Translations under genes and position numbers: made by a program
Assembly (NCBI GenBank): GCA_022736595.1
Contig: DZDC01000002.1
Location: 13,620 to 47,818, forward strand
From: Draconibacterium orientale
GTDB lineage: Bacteria; Bacteroidota; Bacteroidia; Bacteroidales; UBA1556
Direction of reading: 5' to 3'
DNA length: 34,199 bases
The notes under the pieces: generated by a model
Databases searched by the model: none
Told to the model about the DNA's origin: nothing
The model's input: the letters and a program-made list of their open reading frames with translations, nothing else
Shown: positions 18,491-30,439 of the stretch, in pieces
Position numbering within the stretch: position 1 is the stretch's first letter
Layout: each line of letters starts with the position of its first letter

Positions 18491-19885
18491 ATGAAGAAAT
18501 TTATAGAAACATTAAAGAACATTTGGCATATAGAAGAGTTACGTAATCGTATCATTCTAACGTTGTCGCTTGTGATGATTTACCGTTTGGGAGCCTATGT
18601 AGTTCTTCCAGGGGTAGATCCTCGCGGTTTGGAAGCCCTCCAACAACAAGGTGAAGACGGATTGATTGGACTTATTAATATGTTTTCAGGTGGAGCTTTC
18701 TCCAATGCATCCATTTTTGCGTTGGGTATTATGCCTTATATCACTGCATCCATCGTGATTCAGCTTTTGACTATGGCAGTTCCTTACTTCCAAAAGATTC
18801 AAAAAGAAGGAGAAAGTGGTCGTAAGAAAATAAATCAAATTACCCGACTCCTAACCGTAATTATTGTGGCTTTTCAGGCTCCAGGATACATCGCTAATAT
18901 GATTAATACTCTTGGAAAATATTACCAAAGCGAGTCAGGTGCTGTTTTAGAAACCGTTCCATTATATACCGATAGCCCAACCTTTTTCTATGTTTTATCT
19001 GTAGTTATCCTTATTGCAGGTACCATGTTTATTATGTGGTTAGGTGAGCGTATTACCGATAAAGGTATTGGAAATGGTATTTCTTTAATCATTATGATTG
19101 GTATTATTGCACGTCTTCCAATGGCTCTTGTTGCTGAGTTTTCATCTAAAGTAACTCAACAAACAGGAGGGTTGGTGATGTTCCTAGCCGAAATGGTATT
19201 CCTTGTATTTGTAATATTAGTAACCATTCTTCTGGTACAAGGTACACGCCGAGTTCCAATTAATTTCGCTAAACGAATCGTTGGAAATAAACAATATGGT
19301 GGCGTACGTCAATATGTTCCTTTGAAAGTGAATGCAGCTGGTGTAATGCCTATCATCTTTGCTCAAGCAATCATGATGTTGCCCATCACTATTATTGGAT
19401 ATGCACAATCTGATAACTTAAGTTGGTTTGCCACTGCTTTTAGCGATTTTCAAGGTTTTTGGTATAACTTGGTATTTGGCCTTATGATTATTGCTTTTAC
19501 CTATTTCTATACTGCAATTACCATTAACCCTAACCAAATTGCTGAGGATCTTAAGAAAAATGGAGGCTTCATCCCTGGTGTAAAACCAGGTAAAAAGACT
19601 GCAGAGTTTTTAGATAATATCTTAAGCCGCGTAACCCTTCCTGGTTCAATTTTCCTCGCTTTTGTAGCTATCATGCCAGCTATTGTTGGTCAAGTGGGTG
19701 TAAATCAGCAATTCGCACAGTTTTTTGGAGGTACTTCATTGCTTATCCTAGTAGGAGTAGTCTTGGATACACTTCAACAAATTGAAAGTCACTTGTTGAT
19801 GCGTCATTACGATGGATTAACCAAAACAGGACGCATTAAAGGCCGCAATAGCAATATGTATGGTGTTAGTGGCGTAAATATGTAA
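18491..19885 (+). CDS. secY: Preprotein translocase subunit SecY
   Basis: 464 aa multi-TM; 'PGVDPRGLEAL', 'LGIMPYITASIVIQLL', 'ERITDKGIGNGISL'. Confidence 0.98.
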   Translation: MKKFIETLKNIWHIEELRNRIILTLSLVMIYRLGAYVVLPGVDPRGLEALQQQGEDGLIGLINMFSGGAFSNASIFALGIMPYITASIVIQLLTMAVPYFQKIQKEGESGRKKINQITRLLTVIIVAFQAPGYIANMINTLGKYYQSESGAVLETVPLYTDSPTFFYVLSVVILIAGTMFIMWLGERITDKGIGNGISLIIMIGIIARLPMALVAEFSSKVTQQTGGLVMFLAEMVFLVFVILVTILLVQGTRRVPINFAKRIVGNKQYGGVRQYVPLKVNAAGVMPIIFAQAIMMLPITIIGYAQSDNLSWFATAFSDFQGFWYNLVFGLMIIAFTYFYTAITINPNQIAEDLKKNGGFIPGVKPGKKTAEFLDNILSRVTLPGSIFLAFVAIMPAIVGQVGVNQQFAQFFGGTSLLILVGVVLDTLQQIESHLLMRHYDGLTKTGRIKGRNSNMYGVSGVNM

Positions 19886-19903
19886 TAACTTAAGTGTTTA
19901 AAC

Positions 19904-20689
19904 ATGATCGTAAAAACACTTGAAGAGATAGAATTAATTAGACAAAGTTCTTTACTTGTTGGAAAAACTCTGGCTGAAGTGGCTAAAATCATGAAGCCCG
20001 GAGTCAAAACTATTGAAATGGATCGCTTAGCCGAGACTTTTATCCGAGATCATAAAGCTGAACCCGGATTTAAAGGATACGGTGGGTTTCCCGCAACACT
20101 TTGTATCTCTATCGGAGATGAAGTGGTACATGGAATTCCGGGCGATCGCGAACTTAAAGATGGTGATTTGGTTTCGGTGGATTGTGGCACTTTACTCAAT
20201 AGCTTTTACGGCGACTATGCCTACTCCTTTGCAATAGGAGAATGCGATGATGATCTCTTGAAACTTCAACAGGTCACCAAGGAGTCGCTTTACCTAGGTG
20301 CTGAGCAGGCAATATTAGGTCGTAGAACAGGCGATATAGGCTATGCCATCCAGAGTTACGTTGAAAGTTTTGGTTACTCCGTGGTTAGAGATCTTACCGG
20401 ACATGGTATAGGTCGCAAACTTCACGAAGGTCCCGAAGTTCTCAATTATGGAAAAAGAGGAAGCGGAAAAATGCTGCCTGAAAATCTTGTGATTTGCATC
20501 GAACCCATGATTAATATGGGAGTTAAAGAAGTAACACAAGACCATGATGGATGGACTATCAGAACTAAAGACCATAAAGCCTCAGCTCATTTTGAGCACA
20601 TGGTGGTGGTTAAATCCAACAAACCTGAGTTTTTGTCGACGTATGAATTTATAGAAGAAGTATTAAAGCATAACAAAAATATTAGATAA
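19904..20689 (+). CDS. map: Methionine aminopeptidase type I
   Basis: 261 aa '[20 protein letters not shown]', '[15 protein letters not shown]'. Confidence 0.97.
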   Translation: MIVKTLEEIELIRQSSLLVGKTLAEVAKIMKPGVKTIEMDRLAETFIRDHKAEPGFKGYGGFPATLCISIGDEVVHGIPGDRELKDGDLVSVDCGTLLNSFYGDYAYSFAIGECDDDLLKLQQVTKESLYLGAEQAILGRRTGDIGYAIQSYVESFGYSVVRDLTGHGIGRKLHEGPEVLNYGKRGSGKMLPENLVICIEPMINMGVKEVTQDHDGWTIRTKDHKASAHFEHMVVVKSNKPEFLSTYEFIEEVLKHNKNIR

Positions 20690-20690
20690 T

Positions 20691-20909
20691 ATGGCAAAAC
20701 AAGTATCAATCGAACAAGATGGAATCGTCCTAGAATCCTTGGGCAATGCCATGTTTCGTGTTGAGCTTGAAAATGGACATGTGTTGATTGCCCATATTTC
20801 TGGTAAAATGCGAATGCACTACATAAAAATATTGCCTGGAGATAAGGTAAGACTCGAAATCTCACCTTATGACTTGTCCAAAGGAAGAATTTCATTTAGA
20901 TACAAATAG
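20691..20909 (+). CDS. infA: Translation initiation factor IF-1
   Basis: 72 aa '[42 protein letters not shown]'. Confidence 0.97.
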   Translation: MAKQVSIEQDGIVLESLGNAMFRVELENGHVLIAHISGKMRMHYIKILPGDKVRLEISPYDLSKGRISFRYK

Positions 20910-20931
20910 CAAACAATAAACAACAGATAAA

Positions 20932-21048
20932 ATGAAGATTAGAGCATCTGTAAAAAAGAGAAGTGAAGATGATATCATCGTTCGTCGTAAAGGCAGAGTA
21001 TACATCATCAATAAGAAAAACCCTAAGCTGAAACAGCGTCAGGGCTAA
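20932..21048 (+). CDS. rpmJ: 50S ribosomal protein L36 (missing from ORF track, 38 aa, cysteine-free)
   Basis: Direct translation [38 protein letters not shown]; canonical infA-rpmJ-rpsM order. Confidence 0.96.
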   Translation: MKIRASVKKRSEDDIIVRRKGRVYIINKKNPKLKQRQG

Positions 21049-21092
21049 TTTATAATTTAATTATTTTAACGTAACCATTTAATTAAAAGTCT

Positions 21093-21470
21093 ATGGCTAG
21101 AATCGCGGGAGTAGACATCCCAAACAACAAGAGAGGCGAAATTGCCCTGACTTATATCTTCGGAATAGGTCGTAGCACTGCAAAAACTATACTGGAAACG
21201 GTTGGAGTTGACATCAACAAGAAAGTGAACGACTGGGATGATGAAGATCAAAAGAAGATACGTGAATACATCGGAAAGAACATTACCGTTGAAGGCGAAT
21301 TACGTTCAGAAGTACAAATGAACATTAAACGTCTAATGGATATTGGATCCTATCGTGGTGTACGTCATCGTCTCGGATTACCTCTACGTGGTCAAAGCAC
21401 TAAGAACAATGCCCGTACTCGTAAAGGTAAGAAAAAGACAGTTGCTGGAAAGAAAAAGGCAACTAAATAA
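21093..21470 (+). CDS. rpsM: 30S ribosomal protein S13
   Basis: 125 aa '[26 protein letters not shown]...[17 protein letters not shown]'. Confidence 0.98.
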   Translation: MARIAGVDIPNNKRGEIALTYIFGIGRSTAKTILETVGVDINKKVNDWDDEDQKKIREYIGKNITVEGELRSEVQMNIKRLMDIGSYRGVRHRLGLPLRGQSTKNNARTRKGKKKTVAGKKKATK

Positions 21471-21515
21471 GTAGGGTAAAAAGTTTAAAGAAAAACTTAA
21501 AGTATTAGTAGCATT

Positions 21516-21914
21516 ATGGCAAAAAACGTAAAGAAAGGTAAAGTGACGAAAAAGCGCGTGGTGAAAATTGAACCACTCGGTCACGCTCATGTAAGTGCTA
21601 CCTTTAACAACATCATTGTATCGTTGACCAACACTGCCGGACAGGTAATATCATGGTCATCAGCAGGTAAAATGGGTTTTAAAGGTTCCAAGAAAAACAC
21701 CCCTTACGCAGGACAGCTCGCCGCTGAAGACTGCGCTAAAGTTGCTTTCGATTTAGGTTTACGCAAAGTGAAGGTTTTTGTTAAAGGCCCAGGAGCAGGT
21801 CGCGAATCTGCTATCCGTGCTATCAACAATTCCGGCATCGAAGTAACCGATATTATGGATCATACACCACTACCACACAATGGTTGTCGTCCTCCTAAAC
21901 GTCGTAGAGTGTAA
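21516..21914 (+). CDS. rpsK: 30S ribosomal protein S11
   Basis: 132 aa '[46 protein letters not shown]'. Confidence 0.98.
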   Translation: MAKNVKKGKVTKKRVVKIEPLGHAHVSATFNNIIVSLTNTAGQVISWSSAGKMGFKGSKKNTPYAGQLAAEDCAKVAFDLGLRKVKVFVKGPGAGRESAIRAINNSGIEVTDIMDHTPLPHNGCRPPKRRRV

Positions 21915-21944
21915 GTAAAGTTTAACTAAGAAAAATAGAATAAC

Positions 21945-22550
21945 ATGGCAAGATATATTGGTCCAAAAACCAAAATCGCAAGAAAATTTAACGACCCAAT
22001 CTTCGGTGCGGATAAAAATTTTGAAAAGAAAAAATATCCTCCCGGACAACATGGCCAGTCTCGTAAAAGAAGTAAACTATCCGAATATGGTACTCAGCTT
22101 CAAGCTAAACAAAAAGCTAAGTATACTTATGGTATCCTTGAGCGCCAGTTCCGCAATTTGTTCGAATCAGCAAGTCGTCGCGAAGGAATTACCGGTGAAA
22201 ACTTACTTCGTCTTTGCGAAGCTCGTTTAGATAACACCGTTTACCGTTTAGGAATTGCTCCTACTCGCGCAGCTGCTCGTCAATTGGTTTCTCACCGTCA
22301 CATTACTGTTAATGGCGAAATGGTGAATATTCCAAGCTATAGCCTTCGCGCTGGTGAAGTGGTAAGCGTTCGTGAAAAATCGAAATCTTTAGAAGCAATC
22401 ACCCTAAGTCTATCCGGTCGTAAAATGAGTTTCCCTTGGTTAACTTGGGACGCACAAAAAATGGAAGGTACCTTTTCAAGCTACCCAGAACGTGCCGATA
22501 TCCCCGAAAACATCAATGAACAATTGATCGTTGAATTGTACTCTAAGTAA
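21945..22550 (+). CDS. rpsD: 30S ribosomal protein S4
   Basis: 201 aa '[15 protein letters not shown]...[31 protein letters not shown]'. Confidence 0.98.
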   Translation: MARYIGPKTKIARKFNDPIFGADKNFEKKKYPPGQHGQSRKRSKLSEYGTQLQAKQKAKYTYGILERQFRNLFESASRREGITGENLLRLCEARLDNTVYRLGIAPTRAAARQLVSHRHITVNGEMVNIPSYSLRAGEVVSVREKSKSLEAITLSLSGRKMSFPWLTWDAQKMEGTFSSYPERADIPENINEQLIVELYSK

Positions 22551-22578
22551 TTTTTTCAAATAATTAAAATCATATTAG

Positions 22579-23571
22579 ATGTCTATTATAGCATTTCAAA
22601 AACCCGATAGAGTTATCATGGTCGAGAGTGACGATTACAAAGGTATCTTTGAATTCCGTCCCCTTGAACCTGGTTACGGTATTACTGTTGGTAATGCCTT
22701 GCGTCGTATTCTCTTAAATAGCCTCGAAGGTTACGCTATTACTAGCGTTCGTATCGATGGTGTTGATCAAGAGTTTTCTTCTATCGACGGTGTTATTGAA
22801 GATGTTACCGATATCGTTCTTAACCTTAAGAAAATTCGTTTTCGACGTCAAATTGACTCCTACGAAAGCGAAAAGGTTCTGATTAGTATCAGTAATCAAG
22901 ATATGTTTACTGCTGGTGATATCAACAAGTTTCTTTCTGGATTTCAAGTTCTAAATCCTGAATTGGAAATTTGCCACATGAATACCAACGTTAAACTTAA
23001 TATCGAACTTAACATCGAAAAGGGTAGAGGTTATGTACCTGCTGAAGAAAATAAAGTAATGAACGCACCTCTAGGTACCATTTTTATCGATTCCATCTAT
23101 ACTCCCATTCGTAATGTGAAGTATAAAGTCGAAAATTATCGTGTTGAACAAAAAACCGACTACGAAAAGTTGATTATGGAAATCGATACCGATGGTTCCA
23201 TCAAACCTATCAATTCTTTAAAGGAGGCAGCTAAGATTTTAATTCAACATTTTATGTTATTTTCTGATGAGAAAATTACTCTCGATGTGGAAGAAACTCC
23301 TGTAGCAGAAGAATTTGACGAAGGTACGCTCCATATACGTCAATTATTGAAATCTCGTTTGATTGATCTTGATCTTTCTGTGAGAGCTCTTAATTGCCTT
23401 AAAGCTGCCGAAGTTGAAACTCTTGGAGAACTTGTATCTTTCAATAGAAACGACCTGTTGAAATTCAGAAATTTCGGTAAGAAATCTCTGACTGAATTAG
23501 AAGAATTGGTTAGGGCTAAAAATCTAACCTTTGGAATGAATGTAGCCAAATTTAAATTGGATAAGGAATAA
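22579..23571 (+). CDS. rpoA: DNA-directed RNA polymerase subunit alpha
   Basis: 330 aa '[32 protein letters not shown]' and alpha-CTD '[22 protein letters not shown]'. Confidence 0.98.
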   Translation: MSIIAFQKPDRVIMVESDDYKGIFEFRPLEPGYGITVGNALRRILLNSLEGYAITSVRIDGVDQEFSSIDGVIEDVTDIVLNLKKIRFRRQIDSYESEKVLISISNQDMFTAGDINKFLSGFQVLNPELEICHMNTNVKLNIELNIEKGRGYVPAEENKVMNAPLGTIFIDSIYTPIRNVKYKVENYRVEQKTDYEKLIMEIDTDGSIKPINSLKEAAKILIQHFMLFSDEKITLDVEETPVAEEFDEGTLHIRQLLKSRLIDLDLSVRALNCLKAAEVETLGELVSFNRNDLLKFRNFGKKSLTELEELVRAKNLTFGMNVAKFKLDKE

Positions 23572-23576
23572 TAGCG

Positions 23577-24038
23577 ATGAGACATAACAAAAAATTTAAC
23601 CACCTAGGAAGAACAGCTTCGCATAGAAGCGCCATGTTGTCAAATATGGCTACTTCTTTGATTATACATAAACGTATAAAAACTACTGTAGCTAAAGCCA
23701 AAGCGCTTAGAATCTACATCGAACCCATAATCACCCGTTCAAAAGCCGATACTACTCACTCACGTCGTATGGTTTTTCGTAAGTTACAAAGCAAAGATGC
23801 TGTAAGCGAACTGTTTCGTGATATCTCTGCTAAAATAATGGATCGTCCTGGTGGTTATACTCGCATTTTAAAAATTGGTAATCGTCTTGGTGATAATGCA
23901 GAAATGTGTATTATCGAATTGGTGGATTACAATACCAATATGATTGGTAAAGCACCTAAAGCCGCTAAAACCACTCGTAGAAGATCAACAAAAAAAGTAA
24001 AAACTGCCACCGAAACTACTGAGGCAGCTGCTGAATAA
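23577..24038 (+). CDS. rplQ: 50S ribosomal protein L17
   Basis: 153 aa '[29 protein letters not shown]'. Confidence 0.98.
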   Translation: MRHNKKFNHLGRTASHRSAMLSNMATSLIIHKRIKTTVAKAKALRIYIEPIITRSKADTTHSRRMVFRKLQSKDAVSELFRDISAKIMDRPGGYTRILKIGNRLGDNAEMCIIELVDYNTNMIGKAPKAAKTTRRRSTKKVKTATETTEAAAE

Positions 24039-24068
24039 CGCATTAGCATTATTTTAACTTTATATTTA

Positions 24069-24097
24069 GGGTTTGCAGTTTTGCAGACCCTTTTTTT
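24069..24097 (+). terminator. Rho-independent terminator of the ribosomal protein super-operon
   Basis: GGGTTTGCA-GTTT-TGCAGACCC-TTTTTTT, 9-bp stem with one G-U, 31 bp after the rplQ stop. Confidence 0.9.
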
Positions 24098-24158
24098 ATT
24101 ACTTTTATTCGCTCAAATAGATCCTAGTTTTTTAGTGATACTTACAATAAATCAATAA

Positions 24159-25484
<1,326 letters not shown>

Positions 25485-25505
25485 TTTTTATAAATAGATA
25501 GTTAC

Positions 25506-25542
25506 AGTGGCCACAAATGTCTAATTTTGTGGCCACTTTTTT
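25506..25542 (+). terminator. Rho-independent terminator after eno
   Basis: AGTGGCCACAAA / TTTGTGGCCACT 12-bp stem, 8-nt loop, T-run. Confidence 0.9.
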
Positions 25543-25592
25543 CATGGTAGAACTATCCCAGATACGCTTGGTATTCCATTTATTATTGCTTT

Positions 25593-27029
25593 ATGAAAAT
25601 TCATCGAATTCGATTGTCCCAGTTTATATTTATCTTCCTTGCTAACCTTTTTTTTGTTGGCTGCACTAATTCGAAACCCGAACAGACAACCTATATTAAA
25701 GTAAGAATGATGGGTGCTGAGAATAAATCGGCTTTGATTCAGCAACTTGGATACGAAATGGCCTCTGTGGATACCCTTGATTTTGATGGACAGGGGCAAT
25801 TGATAATTCCATTAAGTATTACTCAATCTGCCTATTTCAAGCTTTCAGTAGGTAGAAATGAACTTAATCTCTTCATGCGTCCCGGTGACTCTTTGATTAT
25901 AACCGCTCATATTAAAGATATCAATCGTTCTCTTAAGTACTCTGGAACTGCTCCTTTCTATAATGATTATTTGGCCAATTATTTTTCTCGGAGTAATGGG
26001 TTCCAAGACCAGATTTATGGACTAACCTCAAAATCTGAAAAATCGGTTCAACATTCCTTTGACTCCCTGAAGGCTCTGCAATTGGACGATTTGAATCAAC
26101 TGATCAAATCCATCTCTGGGCTCGACTCCTATTTTATCAAGATTGAAAAGGCGAGAGCGCTTTATGAATGGGCTAATTTACATCTATATTATCCTCAATT
26201 TTATGCCTACGCCCTTCGTAAACCAATATCTCAATTTTCACCAGATTATTATGCTTATTTGGGAGCCTTGGATTTCAACGATGCCACTTTGGTTGATCTT
26301 CCTGTTTATATTGGTTTTATTCAGGAGTTTATTCGCTTTAATTCTGAAATGGAATATCGAAAAATAATGGATAGTACTGATGTCCCTTATGTGAGCTTTC
26401 AGCTTTTGAATTTGGATAAAAAAGTTGAGCAAGCTGAGGTGAAGTCTAAAGTTGCAGCTGAAATTGTGAAGGATCATGTCAAAATGAATGGGGTGAAGGA
26501 TATTGACAGCTATTTGCCTTTATTTCAACGTATTTGCTCCAGTAAATACTATATTGAGCAAGTTGATGCTCAACTTATTTCGTGGAATCACCTGAGGCCA
26601 GAAATGCCAGCCAAGGATTTCCAGTTTATGGATGCAACGGGTAAACTTGTGAAACTATCCGACTTTAGGGGTAAATGGGTTTATCTTGATGTTTGGGCTA
26701 GTTGGTGCAGTCCCTGTCTTGTTGAAATACCTCACCTGAAAGTATTAGAACGTCAATTCCAGAATCAAGGATTTGTTTTTATAAGTGTATCTGTCGATAA
26801 TGACATTAAAAATTGGCAAAGTGCCATCAAGACTTATAACCTCAAGGGCTTTCAACTGTGGTCAGGCCCTGATAAAATATGGCGCGAGTTTTATAGAGTA
26901 AGTGGCATTCCTCGTTTTATGATTATTGATCCTGAGGGTAATTTTTACCAATCCAGTGCTGATAATCCTAGCGCTGGAGTTCATAAGACTTTACAACAAA
27001 TTGTTAAGGATAATGCTGTGGTTCAATAA
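25593..27029 (+). CDS. TlpA/ResA-like thioredoxin-family lipoprotein (thiol-disulfide oxidoreductase)
   Basis: 478 aa; lipobox-like 'LANLFFVGC'; C-terminal 'WVYLDVWASWCSPCLVEIPHLKVLE' CxxC thioredoxin motif. Confidence 0.85.
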   Translation: MKIHRIRLSQFIFIFLANLFFVGCTNSKPEQTTYIKVRMMGAENKSALIQQLGYEMASVDTLDFDGQGQLIIPLSITQSAYFKLSVGRNELNLFMRPGDSLIITAHIKDINRSLKYSGTAPFYNDYLANYFSRSNGFQDQIYGLTSKSEKSVQHSFDSLKALQLDDLNQLIKSISGLDSYFIKIEKARALYEWANLHLYYPQFYAYALRKPISQFSPDYYAYLGALDFNDATLVDLPVYIGFIQEFIRFNSEMEYRKIMDSTDVPYVSFQLLNLDKKVEQAEVKSKVAAEIVKDHVKMNGVKDIDSYLPLFQRICSSKYYIEQVDAQLISWNHLRPEMPAKDFQFMDATGKLVKLSDFRGKWVYLDVWASWCSPCLVEIPHLKVLERQFQNQGFVFISVSVDNDIKNWQSAIKTYNLKGFQLWSGPDKIWREFYRVSGIPRFMIIDPEGNFYQSSADNPSAGVHKTLQQIVKDNAVVQ

Positions 27030-27039
27030 TTTTTTTTCA

Positions 27040-27047
27040 TAACTTTG
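27040..27047 (+). promoter_or_regulatory. Candidate -7 box TAACTTTG upstream of DUF2851-like gene
   Basis: 'ttttttttcaTAACTTTGgtgacg', 32 bp before ATG 27079. Confidence 0.4.
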
Positions 27048-27078
27048 GTGACGTTAAAATTAATCTCACGAAAAGCCT

Positions 27079-28368
27079 ATGACTGAAGATTTTCTTTACT
27101 ACTTATGGAAATTTAGAGTTTATTCCATTCCTGCGTTTACTACCCAAGGTAAAGCGATTCGCGTGGTGGATGTAGGCCAACAAAATACAGGAAGTGGTCC
27201 TGACTTCTCTGGTGCCCGCATTTATATTGATGATATCATGTGGGCTGGTAATGTAGAAATTCATGTAAAATCTTCCGACTGGAATAGGCACCGCCATCAA
27301 CACGACTCCGCTTACGATTCGGTGATACTTCATGTGGTTTATGAGCATGATATGGAGATTGTTACTTCCGGAAACTCAACTTTGGAAGTGTTTGAACTCA
27401 AGGGGCAATTTGATATTCAACAATATTTAAGGTATAATCAAATTATAGCCTCACGCTTATGGATACCATGTTCTGGGCAATGGCATCAGTATAACGACTT
27501 TACCGTTTATAGTTGGCTTGATCGAATGCTTATTGAACGCTTGGAAGCAAAAGTTGAAGCCATAGAGAGTATTTTGTCGCAGTTTCAGGGAAATTGGGAG
27601 CAAGCTTTTTACGTTAGCCTAGCTAGGAATTTTGGTTTTAATGTCAACTCAGAAGCGTTTGAACAGCTTGCTAGGAGTATTCCTATTCAAGTTCTTGCTC
27701 GTTACAAGGATAGTGTTTTTCAGCTTGAAGCTTTGCTCTTTGGACAAGCATCTTTGCTCAACAGTCAACTCCTTGACGGATATGTACACGAATTAAAGGG
27801 TGAATATGAATATCTAGCCAAGAAACATCAGTTAAAACCCATTGAAGGTTATTTATGGAAGTTTATGCGATTGCGACCCGTTAATTTTCCTACCTTGCGT
27901 ATTGCCCAATTTGCCCAATTGATTCACCAGTCATCACACCTTTTTTCAAAAGTTCTCACTGCAACTAAACTATCTGATCTTCAGGTGCTTTTTTCATTAA
28001 AAGCCAGTGAATATTGGGATAAGCATTACCATTTTGCTAAAAAAGCAAAGGAGTTTCCTAAAGTTTTTGGTGATAGCTCTTTCGATTTGGTTCTCATCAA
28101 TACCATTGTCCCATTTTTATTTGTTTACGGCCATCATCAAAATTCTGAAGAATTAAAAGAACGGGCTTTTATGTTTTTGCAACATACCAAGGCCGAGAGC
28201 AATAGCATCATTCAGCGCTTTGCCAAGGAATCTGTAATTGCACACCATGCAGGTCAAAGTCAAGCACTACTACACTTAAAAAATCAATATTGCAGCCATA
28301 TTTCTTGCTTGCAATGTGCACTAGGAATGGAACTTATACGAGGAAATCGAAATAAGAAAGTTGAATAA
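27079..28368 (+). CDS. DUF2851-like conserved hypothetical protein
   Basis: 429 aa; 'NTGSGPDFSGARIYIDDIMWAGNVEIHVKSSDWNRHRHQHDSAYDSVILHVVYEHD', 'RLWIPC', C-terminal 'YCSHISCLQCALG'; family assigned from recalled motif pattern, not a search. Confidence 0.75.
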   Translation: MTEDFLYYLWKFRVYSIPAFTTQGKAIRVVDVGQQNTGSGPDFSGARIYIDDIMWAGNVEIHVKSSDWNRHRHQHDSAYDSVILHVVYEHDMEIVTSGNSTLEVFELKGQFDIQQYLRYNQIIASRLWIPCSGQWHQYNDFTVYSWLDRMLIERLEAKVEAIESILSQFQGNWEQAFYVSLARNFGFNVNSEAFEQLARSIPIQVLARYKDSVFQLEALLFGQASLLNSQLLDGYVHELKGEYEYLAKKHQLKPIEGYLWKFMRLRPVNFPTLRIAQFAQLIHQSSHLFSKVLTATKLSDLQVLFSLKASEYWDKHYHFAKKAKEFPKVFGDSSFDLVLINTIVPFLFVYGHHQNSEELKERAFMFLQHTKAESNSIIQRFAKESVIAHHAGQSQALLHLKNQYCSHISCLQCALGMELIRGNRNKKVE

Positions 28369-28383
28369 ACTAGAAATTAGGTA

Positions 28384-28878
28384 TTACTTTGTGAGATATT
28401 GGGAAGGTTTGTAATAGGCCTCTTTGCCAGGATAGCTAAATTTTGCTTTGGCAATACGCTCTGGGAAAACAAAGAAATCGAAATAACCTGTGCTGCATAA
28501 TTCATGATCCGAATTAAACAGTTGAGCTTCAATTTTTGCGATGTTTTTTTCCTGTGATACTACTTTTGCTTTAATATGAATAAACTCTTGGGTTGTAAAA
28601 ACCTTATGGTGAAAATTGACAGTTAAACTCTGGGTAACACCGGCGGAACCCAGTTTTATATGAACACACCAAGAAGCAACCTCATCAAGTAAGGTGGTTT
28701 GTATGCCACCATGAAGCAAATTGATGAACCCTTGAAAGTTTGGGTCAACTTTCCATTTGCCGATTACAAATTCGTCTTCTTCGAAAAAGCTAATATTTAA
28801 TCCAATGGGATTGTTCGGACTACATCCAAAACACTTATAATCAGGATGCCCTTCAAAGGCTTTGTATAATTCTGTCAT
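28384..28878 (-). CDS. PaaI-family hotdog-fold thioesterase
   Basis: 164 aa; 'CFGCSPNNPIGL', 'LLHGGIQTTLLDEVASWCVH' 4HBT motif. Confidence 0.82.
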   Translation of the reverse strand: MTELYKAFEGHPDYKCFGCSPNNPIGLNISFFEEDEFVIGKWKVDPNFQGFINLLHGGIQTTLLDEVASWCVHIKLGSAGVTQSLTVNFHHKVFTTQEFIHIKAKVVSQEKNIAKIEAQLFNSDHELCSTGYFDFFVFPERIAKAKFSYPGKEAYYKPSQYLTK

Positions 28879-28894
28879 CTAGGGTTAGCATAAA

Positions 28895-29587
28895 TTATCC
28901 CACATTGCTAATCTTTTGCAGTAAGGGTTCGTTAATTATTTCAATACGTTTGCCTTTGGTGGCAATGATATTGTCAGTTTTAAAGTCTTTGATAATACGG
29001 ATTACACTTTCGGGAGCCATTCCAGTGAGTGCAGCTAAGTCTTTTCTACTCAAAGGAAGATCAAATTTGGAGCTTTTAAATATTTTACGGCTCAAACAAA
29101 GTAAAATATCTGCAAATCGACCATGAAGTTGTTTTTGAGTTAAACTGAAAAAGCGATCATAAGTTATCAATGCATTATTAGTCATTATTTTATATAATTC
29201 AGCATTGAAGGTATTGTTTTGTTTTATTATTTGACGAATGGCACTGGTATCGATAAAACAAACCACTGTGTCGGCCAAGGCAGTAACGGTGTAAGGATGC
29301 AAATCGAAACCATATATATTTTCGGTGCCAATAAAATGGTTTCCAGTTTTAATGCAAAGAATAAGGCTATTGTCCCCCTCGTTTATGGTTATTTTCACTA
29401 ATCCTGTTTTTAGATACAATATATCACCAGCCTTAGTGCCTTGCTTAATAATTGTTTCGCCCTTCTTAAAATAAATTTCATTTTTATTATTTTGCATCAA
29501 CATATTTTCCTGCTCTGTTAGAAGCTTAAAACAGTTGCCTGCATCAATATTTGTCTCGCAATGATTTACTTGGTGTATCGTAGCCAT
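28895..29587 (-). CDS. Crp/Fnr-family transcriptional regulator
   Basis: 230 aa; cyclic-nucleotide-binding-like fold 'IYFKKGETIIKQGTKAGDILYLKTGLVKI' and HTH 'LPLSRKDLAALTGMAPESVIRIIKDFK'. Confidence 0.9.
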   Translation of the reverse strand: MATIHQVNHCETNIDAGNCFKLLTEQENMLMQNNKNEIYFKKGETIIKQGTKAGDILYLKTGLVKITINEGDNSLILCIKTGNHFIGTENIYGFDLHPYTVTALADTVVCFIDTSAIRQIIKQNNTFNAELYKIMTNNALITYDRFFSLTQKQLHGRFADILLCLSRKIFKSSKFDLPLSRKDLAALTGMAPESVIRIIKDFKTDNIIATKGKRIEIINEPLLQKISNVG

Positions 29588-29746
29588 CTTATTGTGTTGT
29601 TTTCAGAACGGTAAAAGTATAAAAAAACCTTTTAATAAATGAGGGAAATCATAAATTTTATGGACTAATTATCATTGAAAATTATCAATATCCATTAAAA
29701 AAGGTGAGAATAACTACAATCAATTATCTATTAGGGTCGAGTATTG

Positions 29747-30355
29747 TTAACCTTCGTACGGAACTCGATTGATGATAGATCGTCCAAGAGTGAGTTCATC
29801 GATAAATTCAATTTCATCCCCTATACTCACACCACGTGCTAATGTGCTAATTTTAATAGCTTTATTCTGCAATTTTCGATAGATGTAAAAATTTGTGGTG
29901 TCTCCTTCCACTGTAGTTGGCAGGGCAAGTATTACCTCCACTTGCAATTCGGGCTGCACTCTTGAAAATAAACTTTCAAAATTTAAGTCAGAAGGAGCAA
30001 TTCCATCCATGGGAGAAATTACTCCGTTGAGTACATGATAGTGACCTTGATATTGCTGCGTATTTTCGATGGCGAGTATATCTTGAATATTTTCTACAAC
30101 ACAGATTTGATGTGAATTTCGTTTTGTATTAGAACAAATTTCACATATTTCGTTTTCGCTGAGGTTATTGCAAATTGCGCAAAACTTGATTTGTTCTTTT
30201 AAATCTATAATGGCTTGGGCCAATTCCTTCGCTGCGTCGTCTTTTTGTTTAAGTAGATGAATACTTAAGCGTAAGGCAGTTTTACGTCCGATACCGGGCA
30301 GTTTGGCAAATTCGTTGACACACTTTTTAAGCGTTATTGAAGAAATATTATCCAT
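29747..30355 (-). CDS. recR: Recombination mediator protein RecR
   Basis: 202 aa; 'KLPGIGRKTALRLSIHLL', Cys4 Zn finger 'CAICNNLSENEICEIC', Toprim 'ICVVENIQDILAIENT'. Confidence 0.97.
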   Translation of the reverse strand: MDNISSITLKKCVNEFAKLPGIGRKTALRLSIHLLKQKDDAAKELAQAIIDLKEQIKFCAICNNLSENEICEICSNTKRNSHQICVVENIQDILAIENTQQYQGHYHVLNGVISPMDGIAPSDLNFESLFSRVQPELQVEVILALPTTVEGDTTNFYIYRKLQNKAIKISTLARGVSIGDEIEFIDELTLGRSIINRVPYEG

Positions 30356-30386
30356 GTTTGCTTGTCAAATTGAATGCAAAGAAAAC

Positions 30387-30421
30387 AAAAAAGCCTCATC
30401 AAAAATGACGAGGCTTTTTTG
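30387..30421 (-). terminator. Rho-independent terminator downstream of ferredoxin gene (bidirectional-looking)
   Basis: AAAAAAGCCTCATCA-AAAA-TGACGAGGCTTTTTT: paired stem flanked by A- and T-runs. Confidence 0.85.
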
Positions 30422-30439
30422 TTTCTTCGTGTTATTGTA

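Noticed and set aside
29620-29707. Imperfect inverted repeat AACCTTTTAAT...ATTAAAAAAGGT between the Crp/Fnr gene and recR
   Set aside because: Low-complexity AT-rich arms with mismatch and long spacing; likely chance.
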